A stretch of 64,000 nucleotides of DNA, from positions 521,679 to 585,678 of the forward strand of contig NZ_LMOH01000012.1 in NCBI RefSeq assembly GCF_001423245.1, written 5' to 3'. The first letter of the stretch is position 1, and every line of letters begins with the position of its first letter. Positions 9,406-20,198 of this stretch are shown piece by piece. The notes beneath the pieces were generated by a model. The model made no database searches. It saw only the letters and a program-made list of their open reading frames with translations, and had not been told where the DNA came from. The stretch comes from Aureimonas sp. Leaf324 (GTDB lineage Bacteria; Pseudomonadota; Alphaproteobacteria; Rhizobiales; Rhizobiaceae). The translations under genes were made by a program, and so were the position numbers.

Positions 9406-10800
9406 TCATCCCTTCGAAGACGGTTCGGTCGCGGGCAGCGCGGCCACAAGCTGGCGGAACGTGTCGCCACGCACCTCGAAATTGCGGAACTGGTCGAAAC
9501 TCGCGCAGGCCGGCGACAGGAGGACGACCTCGTTCTCGCCCGTGCGGCCCGCGTCGCGCGCCGCATCCTCGACCGCAACCTCCAGCGTACCGGAAATTTC
9601 GTAAGGAATTCGTTCACCAAGAGCGGCGGCGAAGGACGGGGCCGCTTCGCCGATGAGGTAGGCCTTCGCGACCCGCGGAAAGAGCGGCTCCAGCGAGGCG
9701 ATGCCACCGTCCTTCGGCAGGCCGCCGGCGATCCAGTGAATGCGCTCGAAGCTGCCGAGCGCGGGCGCGGCGGCATCGGCGTTGGTCGCCTTGGAATCGT
9801 TGACGAACAGCACCTTGGCGCGTCGCCCGACCTCTTCCATGCGATGGGCAAGGCCCGGAAAGGACCGAAGGCCTTCCATGATCTCGTCGTCCGACAGGCC
9901 GAGCGCCGTCAGCGTCGCGACGGCGGCGGCGGCGTTCTGCCCGTTGTGACGCCCGCGCAGCGAGCCGATCCCGGCGAGCGGAAAGCGCGCCTTGACCGCT
10001 CCCCCTTCCGAGACACGCACCTCGCCGTCCGCGAAATAGACGCCGTCGTCGAGCGCCCGCTCCTTGGAGATGCGCACCACGACGTTGCCTTCGCTCTCGT
10101 GCCAGTCGGCAATGCCGGTGCAGTAGTCGTCGTCGACGCCGATGACCGCGGTGCCCGCTTCCTGCAGCAGGCGCGCCTTGATCGCGGCGTAGTTCTCCAT
10201 CGTGCCATGGCGGTCGAGATGGTCGGGCGTCAGGTTCAGGAGGATGCCGACCGTCGGGGCGATCGAGGGTGCGAGGTCGATCTGGTAGGACGAGCATTCG
10301 ACCACGTAGAAGCGGTCGGGCCGGGGCGGCTCCAGCGTCAGCACGGCGACGCCGATATTGCCACCGAGCTGCGTGTCGCGGCCCGACGCCTTGAGACAAT
10401 GCGCGATCAGGGCCGTGGTGGTCGATTTGCCGTTGGTGCCGGTGATGGCGACGAAGGGCGCGCGCGGCGTCGACGTCTGGCGCTCGCGCACGAAGATTTC
10501 GATGTCGCCGATCACCGGCACGCCGGCGGCATTGGCGAGATCGGCGGCCCAGTGGGGCTTGGGGTGCGTCAGCGGCACGCCGGGCGACAGGACCAGCGCC
10601 TCGACGCCCGCCCAGTCGAGATCGTGCAGGTCGCCGGTCGGGATGCCCTCGGCCCGCGCGGCCTCGACGCTCTTCGGATTGTCGTCGAACGCGGTGAGAC
10701 GCGCGCCGCCGGCCTGCAGCGAACGGGCCGTCGCCAGCCCCGATCCGCCGAGACCGAACAGGGCGACGTTGCGATCCTTGAACGTGTGGGCGGCGATCAT
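9406..10800 (-). CDS. murD: UDP-N-acetylmuramoylalanine--D-glutamate ligase
   Basis: Adds D-Glu to UDP-MurNAc-L-Ala. At 464 aa it has the family length. It has an N-terminal nucleotide-binding fold ([11 protein letters not shown]), the P-loop [13 protein letters not shown] near residue 116, [11 protein letters not shown], and [12 protein letters not shown] in the C-terminal domain. I chose ATG 10800 (MIAAHTFKD); the open frame continues upstream into mraY, but without homology. It follows mraY after 8 nt and ftsW starts 3 nt after its stop. Confidence 0.95.
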   Translation of the reverse strand: MIAAHTFKDRNVALFGLGGSGLATARSLQAGGARLTAFDDNPKSVEAARAEGIPTGDLHDLDWAGVEALVLSPGVPLTHPKPHWAADLANAAGVPVIGDIEIFVRERQTSTPRAPFVAITGTNGKSTTTALIAHCLKASGRDTQLGGNIGVAVLTLEPPRPDRFYVVECSSYQIDLAPSIAPTVGILLNLTPDHLDRHGTMENYAAIKARLLQEAGTAVIGVDDDYCTGIADWHESEGNVVVRISKERALDDGVYFADGEVRVSEGGAVKARFPLAGIGSLRGRHNGQNAAAAVATLTALGLSDDEIMEGLRSFPGLAHRMEEVGRRAKVLFVNDSKATNADAAAPALGSFERIHWIAGGLPKDGGIASLEPLFPRVAKAYLIGEAAPSFAAALGERIPYEISGTLEVAVEDAARDAGRTGENEVVLLSPACASFDQFRNFEVRGDTFRQLVAALPATEPSSKG

Positions 10801-10808
10801 CCCGAGCC

Positions 10809-11891
10809 TCAGCGCAGCTTGAGCGTGGACAGGCCGACGAAGGCCAGGAGGAGGGCGATGATCCAGAAGCGGACGACGACCTGGCTCTCGGTCCAGCCGA
10901 GCTTCTCGAAATGGTGGTGGATCGGCGCCATCAGGAAGACGCGGCGGCCCGTCATCTTGAACCAGCTGACCTGGATGATGACCGACAGGGCCTCGATCAC
11001 GAAGAGGCCGCCGATCACGACGAGCACCAGCTCGTGCTTGGTGGCGACCGCGATGGCGCCGACGAGGCCGCCGAGCGCGAGCGACCCGGTGTCGCCCATG
11101 AAGATCGCGGCGGGCGGCGCGTTGAACCACAGGAAGCCGAGGCCCGCGCCGATCACCGCACCGCAGACGACCGCGAGTTCGCCGGTGCCGGCGACGTAGT
11201 GGATCTGCAGGTAGTTGGCGAAGTTGGTATTACCAGCGAGATAGGCGATCAGGCCGAAGGCGGCCGCCGCGATCATGATCGGCATGATCGCCAGACCGTC
11301 GAGCCCGTCCGTCAGGTTGACGGCATTGCCGGCTCCGACGATCACGAAGGCGGCGAAGGCGGCATAGAACCAGCCGAGGTCGATCAGGAGCGACTTGAAG
11401 AAGGGGATCGAGAGCGAGCTCGCGAACGACCCCTGCTGCGCCAAGATCACCATGACGCCGGCGGCGAGGGCGATCAGGAATTCCAGCCCGAGGCGCGACT
11501 TGCCGGAGAAACCCTTGTGGCTCTGCTTCGTCACCTTGAGATAGTCGTCGTAGAAGCCGATCGAGCCAAAGCCGATCGTGACCAGCAGCACCATCCAGAC
11601 GTAGAGGTTGGTGAGCTCGGCCCAGAGGAGCGTCGCGACGAGGAAGCCCGAGAGGATCATCAGGCCGCCCATCGTGGGCGTGCCGGCCTTCTTGAAATGC
11701 GTCTGCGGACCGTCAGCGCGGATCGGCTGTCCCCGCCCCTGCCGCAGGCGCAGGTTCGCGATGATTGCCGGGCCGAACAGGAACACCACGATGAACGAGG
11801 TGATCATCGCCCCGCCGGTGCGGAAGGTGATGTAGCGGAAGACGTTGAAGAGCTGCGCGTCGTCGGCGAGCGTGGCGAGATAGGACAGCAT
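10809..11891 (-). CDS. mraY: Phospho-N-acetylmuramoyl-pentapeptide transferase
   Basis: Transfers phospho-MurNAc-pentapeptide to undecaprenyl phosphate, giving lipid I. It is a 360-aa polytopic membrane protein. The Mg-binding Asp motifs are present ([32 protein letters not shown]), as is the conserved [12 protein letters not shown] loop near the C-terminus. It starts at ATG 11891, 3 nt after murF, and is followed by murD after 8 nt. Confidence 0.97.
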   Translation of the reverse strand: MLSYLATLADDAQLFNVFRYITFRTGGAMITSFIVVFLFGPAIIANLRLRQGRGQPIRADGPQTHFKKAGTPTMGGLMILSGFLVATLLWAELTNLYVWMVLLVTIGFGSIGFYDDYLKVTKQSHKGFSGKSRLGLEFLIALAAGVMVILAQQGSFASSLSIPFFKSLLIDLGWFYAAFAAFVIVGAGNAVNLTDGLDGLAIMPIMIAAAAFGLIAYLAGNTNFANYLQIHYVAGTGELAVVCGAVIGAGLGFLWFNAPPAAIFMGDTGSLALGGLVGAIAVATKHELVLVVIGGLFVIEALSVIIQVSWFKMTGRRVFLMAPIHHHFEKLGWTESQVVVRFWIIALLLAFVGLSTLKLR

Positions 11892-11894
11892 GGA

Positions 11895-13363
<1,469 letters not shown>

Positions 13364-13367
<4 letters not shown>

Positions 13368-14812
13368 CGGGCCGCCTCCGCGATCGCGGCGCGCACTTCC
13401 TCATGGTCCGAGAAGGGCAGCGTGTCCGCGCCGACCGTCTGGCCGTTTTCGTGGCCCTTGCCGGCGATGATCACCGTGTCCCCCGCCCGCGCCTGCTCCA
13501 CCGCACGGCGGATCGCGGCGCGGCGGTCGCCGATCTCCTCGGCCTCCGGCACGGCGGCCAGAATCTGCGCGCGGATCGCGGCCGGCACCTCGGAGCGCGG
13601 GTTGTCGTCGGTGACGATCACCACGTCGGCAAGCCGTTGGGCGATCTCGCCCATGATCGGGCGCTTGCCGCGATCGCGATCGCCGCCGCAGCCGAACACG
13701 AGGATGACGCGGCCCGTGGTGAAGGGGCGAACGGACGACAGGACGTTTTCCAGCGCCTCGGGCTTGTGGGCGTAGTCGACGAAGACCGGCGCCCCGTCGG
13801 CCGTCGTGCCGGCGAGATCGAGGCGACCCGGCGCACCCTTCAGGTGCTCCAGCGCCGGCAGGACGTCGTCGACGTTGCGGCCCGTTGCGATCGCAAGGCC
13901 CGCCGCGACCAGCGCGTTCGCCATCTGGAACTCGCCGGCGAGCGGCAGCACGATGCGGTAGAGCTTGCCCGCCGCCTCGATTTCGGCGACCTGCCGATGA
14001 CGCTCGTGCTCCAGCCGCTTCAGTTTCAGAAAGCCGCCGTTGCTGCCGACCGTCATCACGGTGGCGCCGGCCCGCTGCGCAGCCTCCGTGGCGGCGGCCG
14101 ACCAGCGGTCGTCGGCGTAGATCACGGCCGGCGCGCCCTTCGGCAGCAGCGTATCGAAAAGGCGCATCTTGGCGCGGAAGTAGTCGTCCACCGTCGGGTG
14201 GTAGTCCATGTGGTCGCGGCCGAGATTGCTGAAGCCAGCAGCCCTCAGTTCCACGCCGTCGAGCCGGCGCTGGTCGAGGCCGTGGCTCGACGCCTCCATC
14301 GACGCATGGGTCACGCCCTCGTCGGCGAGTTCCGCCATCAGCCGAGCGAGCGCCACCGGCTCGGGCGTCGTCAGCGAGCCGTACTCGTCGCGCGTCGGCG
14401 AGACGACGCCGGTCGTGCCGATCGAAGCGGCCTTTAGGCCGCACATCGTCCAGATCTGGCGCGTGAAGGCGGCGATCGAGGTCTTGCCGCTGGTGCCGGT
14501 CACCGCCACGACATGGTCGGGCTGGCGGCCGTAGAAGCGGGCGGCCATGCGGGCGAGCGAGCGGCGTGCGTCGCCGCTGCGAAGGACGGGAACCGCCGGC
14601 GCGGCATCGACGCCGACCGGCAGGAGGACGGCCGCCGCGCCGCGCGAGACCGCATCCCCGACGAAGGCCGCGCCGTCGCCCTTGGTGCCGGCGAGCGCGG
14701 CGAACAGCATGCCGGGCCGCACCTCCCGCGAGTCCGACGTCAGGCCGGTGATGTCGACCGTTTCATCGCTAGGCCCCGTGGCGAGGTCCTCGGCCAGATC
14801 GCAAAGCTTCAT
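13364..14812 (-). CDS. murE: UDP-MurNAc-L-Ala-D-Glu--meso-diaminopimelate ligase
   Basis: Adds the third stem residue. At 482 aa it has the P-loop VTGTSGKTS near residues 104-112, [22 protein letters not shown] and the DNPR motif (TDDNPRSE). DNPR is the established signature for meso-diaminopimelate rather than lysine, so the wall is predicted to be of the DAP type. The start ATG 14812 follows CGGAAGATGG. A 115-nt gap with a terminator-like hairpin separates it from ftsI; murF overlaps its end. Confidence 0.96.
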
Positions 14813-14837
14813 TCACCATCTTCCGCATCGCATGGAA

Positions 14838-14862
14838 AAGCCGGCGGATGGCCCGCCGGCTT
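14838..14862 (-). terminator. Terminator-like hairpin between ftsI and murE
   Basis: On the minus strand AAGCCGGCGG pairs perfectly with CCGCCGGCTT across a 5-nt loop, and the right arm runs into a short T run (CTTTTCC). It lies in the only sizeable gap of the otherwise packed cluster, 26 nt before the murE start. It could attenuate transcription between ftsI and the downstream mur genes. The T run is short, so read-through is likely. Confidence 0.55.
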
Positions 14863-14927
14863 GCCCGGGTTCGTCTCGTGGGCTCGTCCTGTAGAACACG
14901 GAGCGAGCCTGTTGAAGCATTTTGACG

Positions 14928-16652
14928 TCAGTACGACACGAGGAGCGACTTGCCCGTTTCCCCGAAGTCCGGCTTCACGTCGAGGAAGGTGGCGGCGCGG
15001 CGCACGATGTTGCCGACCATCGGCGCGGCATTGTAGCCGGCGGTCGCCGCGTACTTGCCCTCTTCCTTCTTCGGCTCGTCGATGATCGAGAGCACAAGAT
15101 AGCGCGGCTTCTCGATCGGGAAGGCGCCGACATAGGCGTTGAAGCGCATGTCCTTGGAGTAGCGCCCGGCGACGACCTTTTCCGCCGTGCCCGTCTTGCC
15201 GCCGACATGGTAGCCCGGCGGGTTGGCGCTCTTGCCCGAGCCCGACACGCCGTTCAGCTTGAAGATCTCGCGCATCTCGGCCGAGGTCTGGTCCTTGAGG
15301 ACCTTCACCTTGATCTTGTCCGCCTCTTCCTTCGTGCGCGGCAGGAAGGTCGGCGGCACGTACCAGCCGTCGTTGACGATCGCGGCCGCGGCCACCGCCG
15401 TCTGCAGCGGCGTCGTCGAGACGCCGTGCCCGAAGGCGATCGTCATCGAGTTGATCTTCTTCCACTGCTTGGGCTGCGTCGGCATCGCCGTCTCGGGCAG
15501 TTCGGTCTTGATGCGCGACAGGAGGCCCATGCGCGTCAGGAACTCCTTGTGCCCCTCGATGCCGACGAGGTCCGCCTCGCGGGCCGAACCGACGTTCGAG
15601 GAGTACTCGAAGATCTCGGGCACCGAGAGCGGGCGGCCCTTGCCGTGGAACTCCTTGATCGTGAAGCCGGCGACGCGGAAGGGCGTCGTCGAGAACACGT
15701 CGTTGTAGCGCACGAGCCCGGAATCCAGCGCCATCGCGGTCGTGAAGATCTTGAAGGTGGAGCCCATCTCGAACGTGCCGGCCGAGATACGGTTGAGGTT
15801 TTCCTTCTTCAGCGCGTCGCCCGGAAAGTTCGGGTCGTAGTCCGGCAGCGAGGCCATGGCGATGATCTCGCCGGTCTGGATGTCCATGACGAGGCCGCCG
15901 GCCGCGATCGCCTTGTACTTGGCCATGGCGGCGACGAGCTCGTCGCGCACGATGTGCTGGACGCGCAGGTCGATCGACAGCTTGACCGGCTCCAGCTTGT
16001 CGTTGCCGGCGAAGCCGAGCTGCTGGAGATCGCGGAAGCCCGCGTCGTCGACATACTTCTCCATGCCGGCGATGCCCTGGTTGTCGACGTTGGTCACGCC
16101 GACGATGTGGGCTGCGGTCGGGCCGCCGGGGTAGAAGCGCTTCTTCTCGGTCCGGAAGCCGATGCCGGGAATGCCGAGCGCCATGATCTCCTGCTGCTGG
16201 CGTGGCGTCAGCTCGCGCTTCAGCCACGCGAAGCCGGCCTTGGAGGACAGGCGCGCGTGCAGGATCTTCGGATTGAGGTCCGGCAGGACGGTGAGGAGCG
16301 ACTCCGTCGCCTCGTCCGCGTCGACGATGCGCTTGGGCTCGGCGAAGAGCGAGGCGGTCTTGATGTCGGTCGCCAGCACCTCGCCGTTGCGGTCGAGAAG
16401 GTCGGGGCGCGTCACCGGCCCCTGCCCCGCGGCCGAGCGGTAGGTGTCGTTCGGGTCGGACTGGGTGCCGAGATAGACGAGGCGGCCGCCGATCACGAGG
16501 TAGATCGCGCAGAAGAGGCCCGTCGCGATGACGAAGCGCGGCTTGTTGCGCGGCGCCTCGACGCGGCGGCGACGAAGGCCCGTTGCGGTCGTGGCGGGCG
16601 CGGCGGCAGCGGTCAGCCCGAGGCCGGAGAAAAGCTTGCGCAAGGCTTTCAT
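14928..16652 (-). CDS. ftsI: Septal peptidoglycan transpeptidase PBP3
   Basis: A class B penicillin-binding protein that cross-links septal peptidoglycan with FtsW. At 574 aa it has a basic cytoplasmic N-terminus, one membrane segment at about 41-62, a PBP dimerisation domain, then the transpeptidase domain. The three active-site motifs are present in order: STFK (SxxK), SSN in YSSNVGSA, and KTGTA. The start ATG 16652 overlaps the ftsL stop (ATGA); upstream in-frame sequence is ftsL read in another frame. Confidence 0.95.
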   Translation of the reverse strand: MKALRKLFSGLGLTAAAAPATTATGLRRRRVEAPRNKPRFVIATGLFCAIYLVIGGRLVYLGTQSDPNDTYRSAAGQGPVTRPDLLDRNGEVLATDIKTASLFAEPKRIVDADEATESLLTVLPDLNPKILHARLSSKAGFAWLKRELTPRQQQEIMALGIPGIGFRTEKKRFYPGGPTAAHIVGVTNVDNQGIAGMEKYVDDAGFRDLQQLGFAGNDKLEPVKLSIDLRVQHIVRDELVAAMAKYKAIAAGGLVMDIQTGEIIAMASLPDYDPNFPGDALKKENLNRISAGTFEMGSTFKIFTTAMALDSGLVRYNDVFSTTPFRVAGFTIKEFHGKGRPLSVPEIFEYSSNVGSAREADLVGIEGHKEFLTRMGLLSRIKTELPETAMPTQPKQWKKINSMTIAFGHGVSTTPLQTAVAAAAIVNDGWYVPPTFLPRTKEEADKIKVKVLKDQTSAEMREIFKLNGVSGSGKSANPPGYHVGGKTGTAEKVVAGRYSKDMRFNAYVGAFPIEKPRYLVLSIIDEPKKEEGKYAATAGYNAAPMVGNIVRRAATFLDVKPDFGETGKSLLVSY

Positions 16653-17005
16653 CGAATGCGGCCCTGGCTGGCGGATGCGATCTTGGAGCTGTGCGCGGCC
16701 TCCTCGGGAGCCGGGGGCGCGGGCACGGCGGGAAGCTGGTTCGGCTCGACGATCTGCTGCGGCTCGACCGGCTTCAGCTGCAGGACGGCGTCGAAGTTGC
16801 GCGCCAGCGCCTCGAGGCGGAACGGCTGGTTGAGGAGGCTCCAGTCGGCTTCGAGCAGCTGCATGGTCTCGCGCTCCTGCGCGATCTTTCGGTCGAGCAG
16901 CATCACCTCGTGCTCGAGCGATTCGGCCTGATACTTCTGGCCGAAGGTCCACGTCGCGACGACGAGGACGATGGCGACGAGAAGGACGTCGAGCGTCTTC
17001 AGCAT
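16649..17005 (-). CDS. ftsL: Cell division protein FtsL
   Basis: A 118-aa bitopic divisome protein. A membrane segment at about 5-24 (LDVLLVAIVLVVATWTFG) is followed by a heptad-like region at about 25-60 (YQAESLEHEVMLLDRKIAQ) and then NQPFRLEALARN, typical of alphaproteobacterial FtsL. The last 35 residues are Pro/Ala-rich. Identification rests on position between rsmH (3-nt gap) and ftsI (4-nt overlap) as well as topology, since FtsL sequences are poorly conserved. Confidence 0.88.
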   Translation of the reverse strand: MLKTLDVLLVAIVLVVATWTFGQKYQAESLEHEVMLLDRKIAQERETMQLLEADWSLLNQPFRLEALARNFDAVLQLKPVEPQQIVEPNQLPAVPAPPAPEEAAHSSKIASASQGRIR

Positions 17006-17008
17006 GGG

Positions 17009-18046
17009 TCAGGCAGCTCCGGACGGCGGCAGGTCCGCAAGGGATGGCAGATCGACGAAGGCCGTCGCCTCCGCATCCCGCCGGGGCGGAAGCGCGGTTC
17101 GGATGGCGGCCCGCAACTTGGCCGATCGTGCGCGAGGATTGAGAGCGATCTCCCGCTCGTCGCCCGTCACGGCCTTGTTGCGAGCCTCGAATGTGACGTC
17201 CTTATGCTGAACATCCGGTAAATGGCGCGAACCTGACGCCGCCTCCGAGCGGTCGCGGAGAAAGCGTTTCACGATGCGATCCTCCAGCGAATGGAAGGTC
17301 ACCACGACGAGCCGGCCGCCCGGCTTCAGCACATGCTCGGCGGCCACCAGCGCGCGCACGAGCTCGCCGAGCTCGTCGTTCACGAAGATGCGCAGGGCCT
17401 GGAAGGTGCGCGTCGCCGGGTCGATCCGGTCCTTGTGCGAGCGGCCGACCACCTTGCCGACGAGACCGGCGAGATCGAGCGTGCGCTCGAACGGGCGCTC
17501 GGCGCGGCGCGCCTCGATGGCGCGTGCGATCCGGCCCGCCTGCCGCTCCTCGCCGAGGAAGTTCAGGATGCGCGCGAGATCGCCCACCTTGAAGCGATTG
17601 ACAACGTCGGCAGCGCTCGGGCCGGAGCGACTCATGCGCATGTCGAGCGGCCCGTCCTTCTGGAACGAGAAGCCCCTCTCGGCATCATCGATCTGCATGG
17701 AGGAGACGCCGATGTCGAGCACCACGCCGTCGAACGGCGCCTCGCCGCGCTCGGCCGCGATCGCCCTGAGGTCGCCGAAGCGGCCGGGATGGAGCGACAG
17801 GCCGGGGTAGCGCTCGAGAAGCGGCTTCGCCCCCTCGATCGCCGTCGGATCGCGGTCGATGCCGAGAACGCTGGCGCCGCGGTCGAGGATCGCCGCGGAA
17901 TAGCCGCCCGCGCCGAACGTGCCGTCGACGAAGCGCTCGCCCAGCTTGGGGTCGAGCGCCTGAAGAACGGGGTCGAGAAGCACCGGAACGTGGCGGACCG
18001 GTCCGCCACCGGCCGGCACGAGGGCCGAGCCGTGGTCCGCCATCAT
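17009..18046 (-). CDS. rsmH: 16S rRNA (cytosine1402-N4)-methyltransferase
   Basis: Methylates N4 of C1402 in 16S rRNA using SAM; also called MraW. At 345 aa it has [13 protein letters not shown] at the N-terminus, the SAM loop [37 protein letters not shown] and [13 protein letters not shown]. The ATG at 18046 overlaps the mraZ stop (ATGA). As in most bacteria, it is the second gene of the division and wall cluster. Confidence 0.96.
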   Translation of the reverse strand: MMADHGSALVPAGGGPVRHVPVLLDPVLQALDPKLGERFVDGTFGAGGYSAAILDRGASVLGIDRDPTAIEGAKPLLERYPGLSLHPGRFGDLRAIAAERGEAPFDGVVLDIGVSSMQIDDAERGFSFQKDGPLDMRMSRSGPSAADVVNRFKVGDLARILNFLGEERQAGRIARAIEARRAERPFERTLDLAGLVGKVVGRSHKDRIDPATRTFQALRIFVNDELGELVRALVAAEHVLKPGGRLVVVTFHSLEDRIVKRFLRDRSEAASGSRHLPDVQHKDVTFEARNKAVTGDEREIALNPRARSAKLRAAIRTALPPRRDAEATAFVDLPSLADLPPSGAA

Positions 18047-18504
18047 TCCGGTGTACTCTCGAACGCGCCTCGGCCCTGGCGGCGCGCGGTGAGCCGCGCC
18101 CTCGCTTCAGCCCGATAGGCTTCGAACTGGGATGGCTCCCAGAGTTGGAAGAAGTGGTTGCGCCCGACGAAGGCGACGCGGTCGCTGATGCCCGTGTGCG
18201 AGCGGATGAAATCGGTCACCATGATCCTCCCCTCGCCATCGAACTTCAGGAACGCCCCGTCGCCATAGGCGAAGAGCGACATGTCGGCGTAGTCCTCGCC
18301 GAAGGGATCCTCGGCGGCCATGCGGGCTTCGTAGCGCTCCAGGAGATCGACGCCGCCGACGTCGATCGCCGGATGCCCGATCGCCTGGAGGGCGTAGAGT
18401 TCCCGCACCCCGCGGCCGGCAAGGACCTGACGGAAGTGAGCCGGAACCGACACGCGACCCTTGGCGTCGATGTTGTTGATCGCATTGGAAAGAAACCGCT
18501 CCAC
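18043..18504 (-). CDS. mraZ: Transcriptional regulator MraZ
   Basis: A 153-aa AbrB/SpoVT-like DNA-binding protein, the first gene of the cluster. The first repeat has [19 protein letters not shown]; the second has GEGRIMV. I place the start at GTG 18504 because the family N-terminus (M-E/D-RFLSNA) begins there; the open frame reaches 18588 with unmatched sequence. In E. coli, MraZ represses its own operon by binding TGGGN direct repeats, and four such repeats lie 180-215 nt upstream over a predicted promoter. The codons near the end run into rsmH. Confidence 0.92.
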   Translation of the reverse strand: MERFLSNAINNIDAKGRVSVPAHFRQVLAGRGVRELYALQAIGHPAIDVGGVDLLERYEARMAAEDPFGEDYADMSLFAYGDGAFLKFDGEGRIMVTDFIRSHTGISDRVAFVGRNHFFQLWEPSQFEAYRAEARARLTARRQGRGAFESTPE

Positions 18505-18685
18505 CAACTGCGAACCCCACACCCCGCCCGGCACCAGCCCTTCCACCACACCCGCCCCGCCGAAACGGGCACGACAAGGCCCATCCAAGCAACCTATGGT
18601 TGCGCGGTTGATCCGATCTCAAGCGATCGAACGAGGCCCTGGCATGCTCGGAATCGGCCCTGAACGGGCCTTCGAATGTGAATTT

Positions 18686-18720
18686 TGGGATAACATGGGC
18701 TCGTATGGGGGTCAATGGGA
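18686..18720 (+). promoter_or_regulatory. Four-copy TGGGN MraZ-type operator
   Basis: TGGGA (18686), TGGGC (18696), TGGGG (18706) and TGGGA (18716) repeat with an exact 10-bp period and 5-nt spacers. This is the spacing reported for E. coli MraZ sites, which has three copies. Here they read on the strand opposite mraZ and overlap its predicted -35/-10 elements, which fits repression by blocking RNA polymerase. Confidence 0.8.
18688..18715 (-). promoter_or_regulatory. Predicted mraZ operon promoter
   Basis: On the minus strand a -35 element TTGACC (18715-18710) is followed after 16 nt by TTATCC (18693-18688), or after 17 nt by TATCCC. It points toward mraZ and would give an untranslated leader of roughly 170-180 nt. 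It lies within the TGGGN repeat block. Confidence 0.5.
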
Positions 18721-18981
18721 TCACCCCACTCGACACCGGCTCCGGACCCCTTGCGCGCCGGGGCCGCAGAGACATTAAGTCAGCAAAAACAATCGCTTAA
18801 AAAACCGAAAACTGGCGCGACGCAGCCTGCCGCGTTGCAGCAAAGTCGCGCTCGAAATGTTTGCGAAGGGAACGGTTGCCGTCTCGGGGCGCTACGCTAT
18901 CGGCTGCCTGGACGAGCCGCAGATGGGTGCGCGGACGCCGGCAACCCGAGGGCGCCCTCGGCATCCCGAGGTTGCGGTGGG

Positions 18982-18998
18982 GGCTCATCCCATGAGCC
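18982..18998 (-). terminator. Hairpin after rnpB
   Basis: A perfect 7-bp stem GGCTCAT/ATGAGCC with a 3-nt loop lies about 13 nt past the predicted 3' end of RNase P RNA. No T run follows, so it may be a processing or stability stem rather than a full terminator. Confidence 0.35.
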
Positions 18999-19007
18999 GG
19001 GAGGTCG

Positions 19008-19405
19008 AAGAGCCAGCCGGCCTGTAAGCCGGGTTCTGTGCGACGGCCGAAGCCGTGCGGCGACCATTCCTCTGGGACGCCGCTCGCGCGGCGCCTCGTG
19101 CAACCTACCCGGACGACTGGCCCGGAGCGGGCCGGCGGTTACCCGCCACGTCGTCCCTATTCGGTCTTGCTCCCGGTGGGGTTTACCATGCCGCGACCGT
19201 TGCCGGCCGCGCGGTGGGCTCTTACCCCACCCTTTCACCCTTACCTCGCGACCCGAAGGCGGCGAGGCGGTCTGCTCTCTGTGGCACTGTCCCTGGGGTC
19301 ACCCCCGCCGGGCGTTACCCGGCACCGTTCCTCCTTGGAGCCCGGACTTTCCTCCCCCGCCGTCTTTCGACGATTGCGGCAGCGGTCGCCCGGCCGGCTG
19401 GCTGC
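19008..19405 (-). ncRNA. rnpB: RNase P RNA, class A
   Basis: Catalytic RNA of RNase P, which removes tRNA 5' leaders. On the minus strand the conserved GAGGAAAGTCCGGGCTCC element lies at 19354-19337, and the 3' element ACAGAACCCGGCTTA at 19039-19025. A 12-bp P1 stem pairs AGCCAGCCGGCC (19403-19392) with GGCCGGCTGGCT (19022-19011) and sets the ends to within a few nucleotides, giving about 395 nt. It lies between a lytic transglycosylase gene and mraZ. Confidence 0.95.
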
Positions 19406-19409
19406 GGGC

Positions 19410-19438
19410 GGTGTCGCCCGGCGGCCGGGCGCTGTCAA
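19410..19438 (-). promoter_or_regulatory. Predicted rnpB promoter
   Basis: TTGACA (19438-19433) followed after 17 nt by GACACC (19415-19410) on the minus strand would start transcription near the P1 5' strand at about 19403. The -35 is perfect; the -10 is poor, which is common in GC-rich alphaproteobacteria. Confidence 0.5.
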
Positions 19439-19466
19439 GCGCCGACGGCCCGATCGCGAGGACGGA

Positions 19467-20009
19467 TCAGAGCGAGGCGAGAACCGTCTTGACCTTCTGG
19501 CAGTAGCGCGCCGAGGTCGGGTTCATGCGCTTGGAATAGTGCCCGGCATTGTACTTGAGGATCGTGCCGCAAAGCGTCCCGCCGCCACGCCGTTCGGCGC
19601 CCGCCAGATACTTCATGCCGTACTTGATGTTGACCGCGGGGTTGTAGAGATCGCTCGAGTCCCCCTCGAAGCCCATGTCCCGCGCGGTCGCGGGCTTGAT
19701 CTGCATCAGGCCGATCTCGCCGGCCCGGCCGGTCACCTCGACCTTGTAGTTGCTCTCCACCGAGACGATCGCATGGGCGAGCTCGACGGGGATATCGTTG
19801 GCCTTCGCCTCGCGGGCGATGATGTCGGCGAACGGGCGCGAGCCCAGCGTGTCGTTCGTGTCCTCGACCGGATCGGTCGGCTTCTGCTCGGAGATGGACG
19901 GTTCGGCGACGGGCGCCAGGGACGTGGATGAAGCGGTATCGGCTTGAGCGGCAGAAATCTGGGCAAGCAGAAGCGTCGCGGCGCAGGCCGCGGCAGGCAG
20001 TCGGTTCAT
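19467..20009 (-). CDS. Exported lytic transglycosylase, SLT domain
   Basis: A 180-aa periplasmic murein-cleaving enzyme forming 1,6-anhydroMurNAc ends. A signal peptide at 1-23 ends in AQAD. The SLT domain at about 60-175 has the catalytic Glu at about 85 in SVESNY, followed by GRAGEIGLMQIKPATA and the ILKYNAGH segment. The ATG at 20009 was chosen over the longer frame to 20195 because it begins the signal peptide. It is a minimal enzyme without extra wall-binding domains and is immediately followed by rnpB. Confidence 0.88.
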   Translation of the reverse strand: MNRLPAAACAATLLLAQISAAQADTASSTSLAPVAEPSISEQKPTDPVEDTNDTLGSRPFADIIAREAKANDIPVELAHAIVSVESNYKVEVTGRAGEIGLMQIKPATARDMGFEGDSSDLYNPAVNIKYGMKYLAGAERRGGGTLCGTILKYNAGHYSKRMNPTSARYCQKVKTVLASL

Positions 20010-20198
20010 TTTGGTTCCGTGGATTGTCGGCGCGCGTCGAACGGACGAGCAACCGGCCCCCTCAAAAGCCGCCCGAATACGCGGCGGCGATGACGAGGGA
20101 GGTTCTGCCGGAGGAATCCACCGCCAATGTGTCGCGGCGATCACGGAACATGTCAGGCTGAAATAATTCGAGACGGCCGTAAGCCGGCCATACATTCT

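Noticed and set aside
7006-11199. Very long plus-strand open frame opposite murG, ftsW, murD and mraY
   Set aside because: It is antisense to four certain genes, is rich in Arg, His and Asp with no motifs, and reflects high GC.
18773-18801. TTAA pair in the AT-rich patch upstream of mraZ as a CtrA site
   Set aside because: The TTAA elements are about 18 nt apart, not 7.
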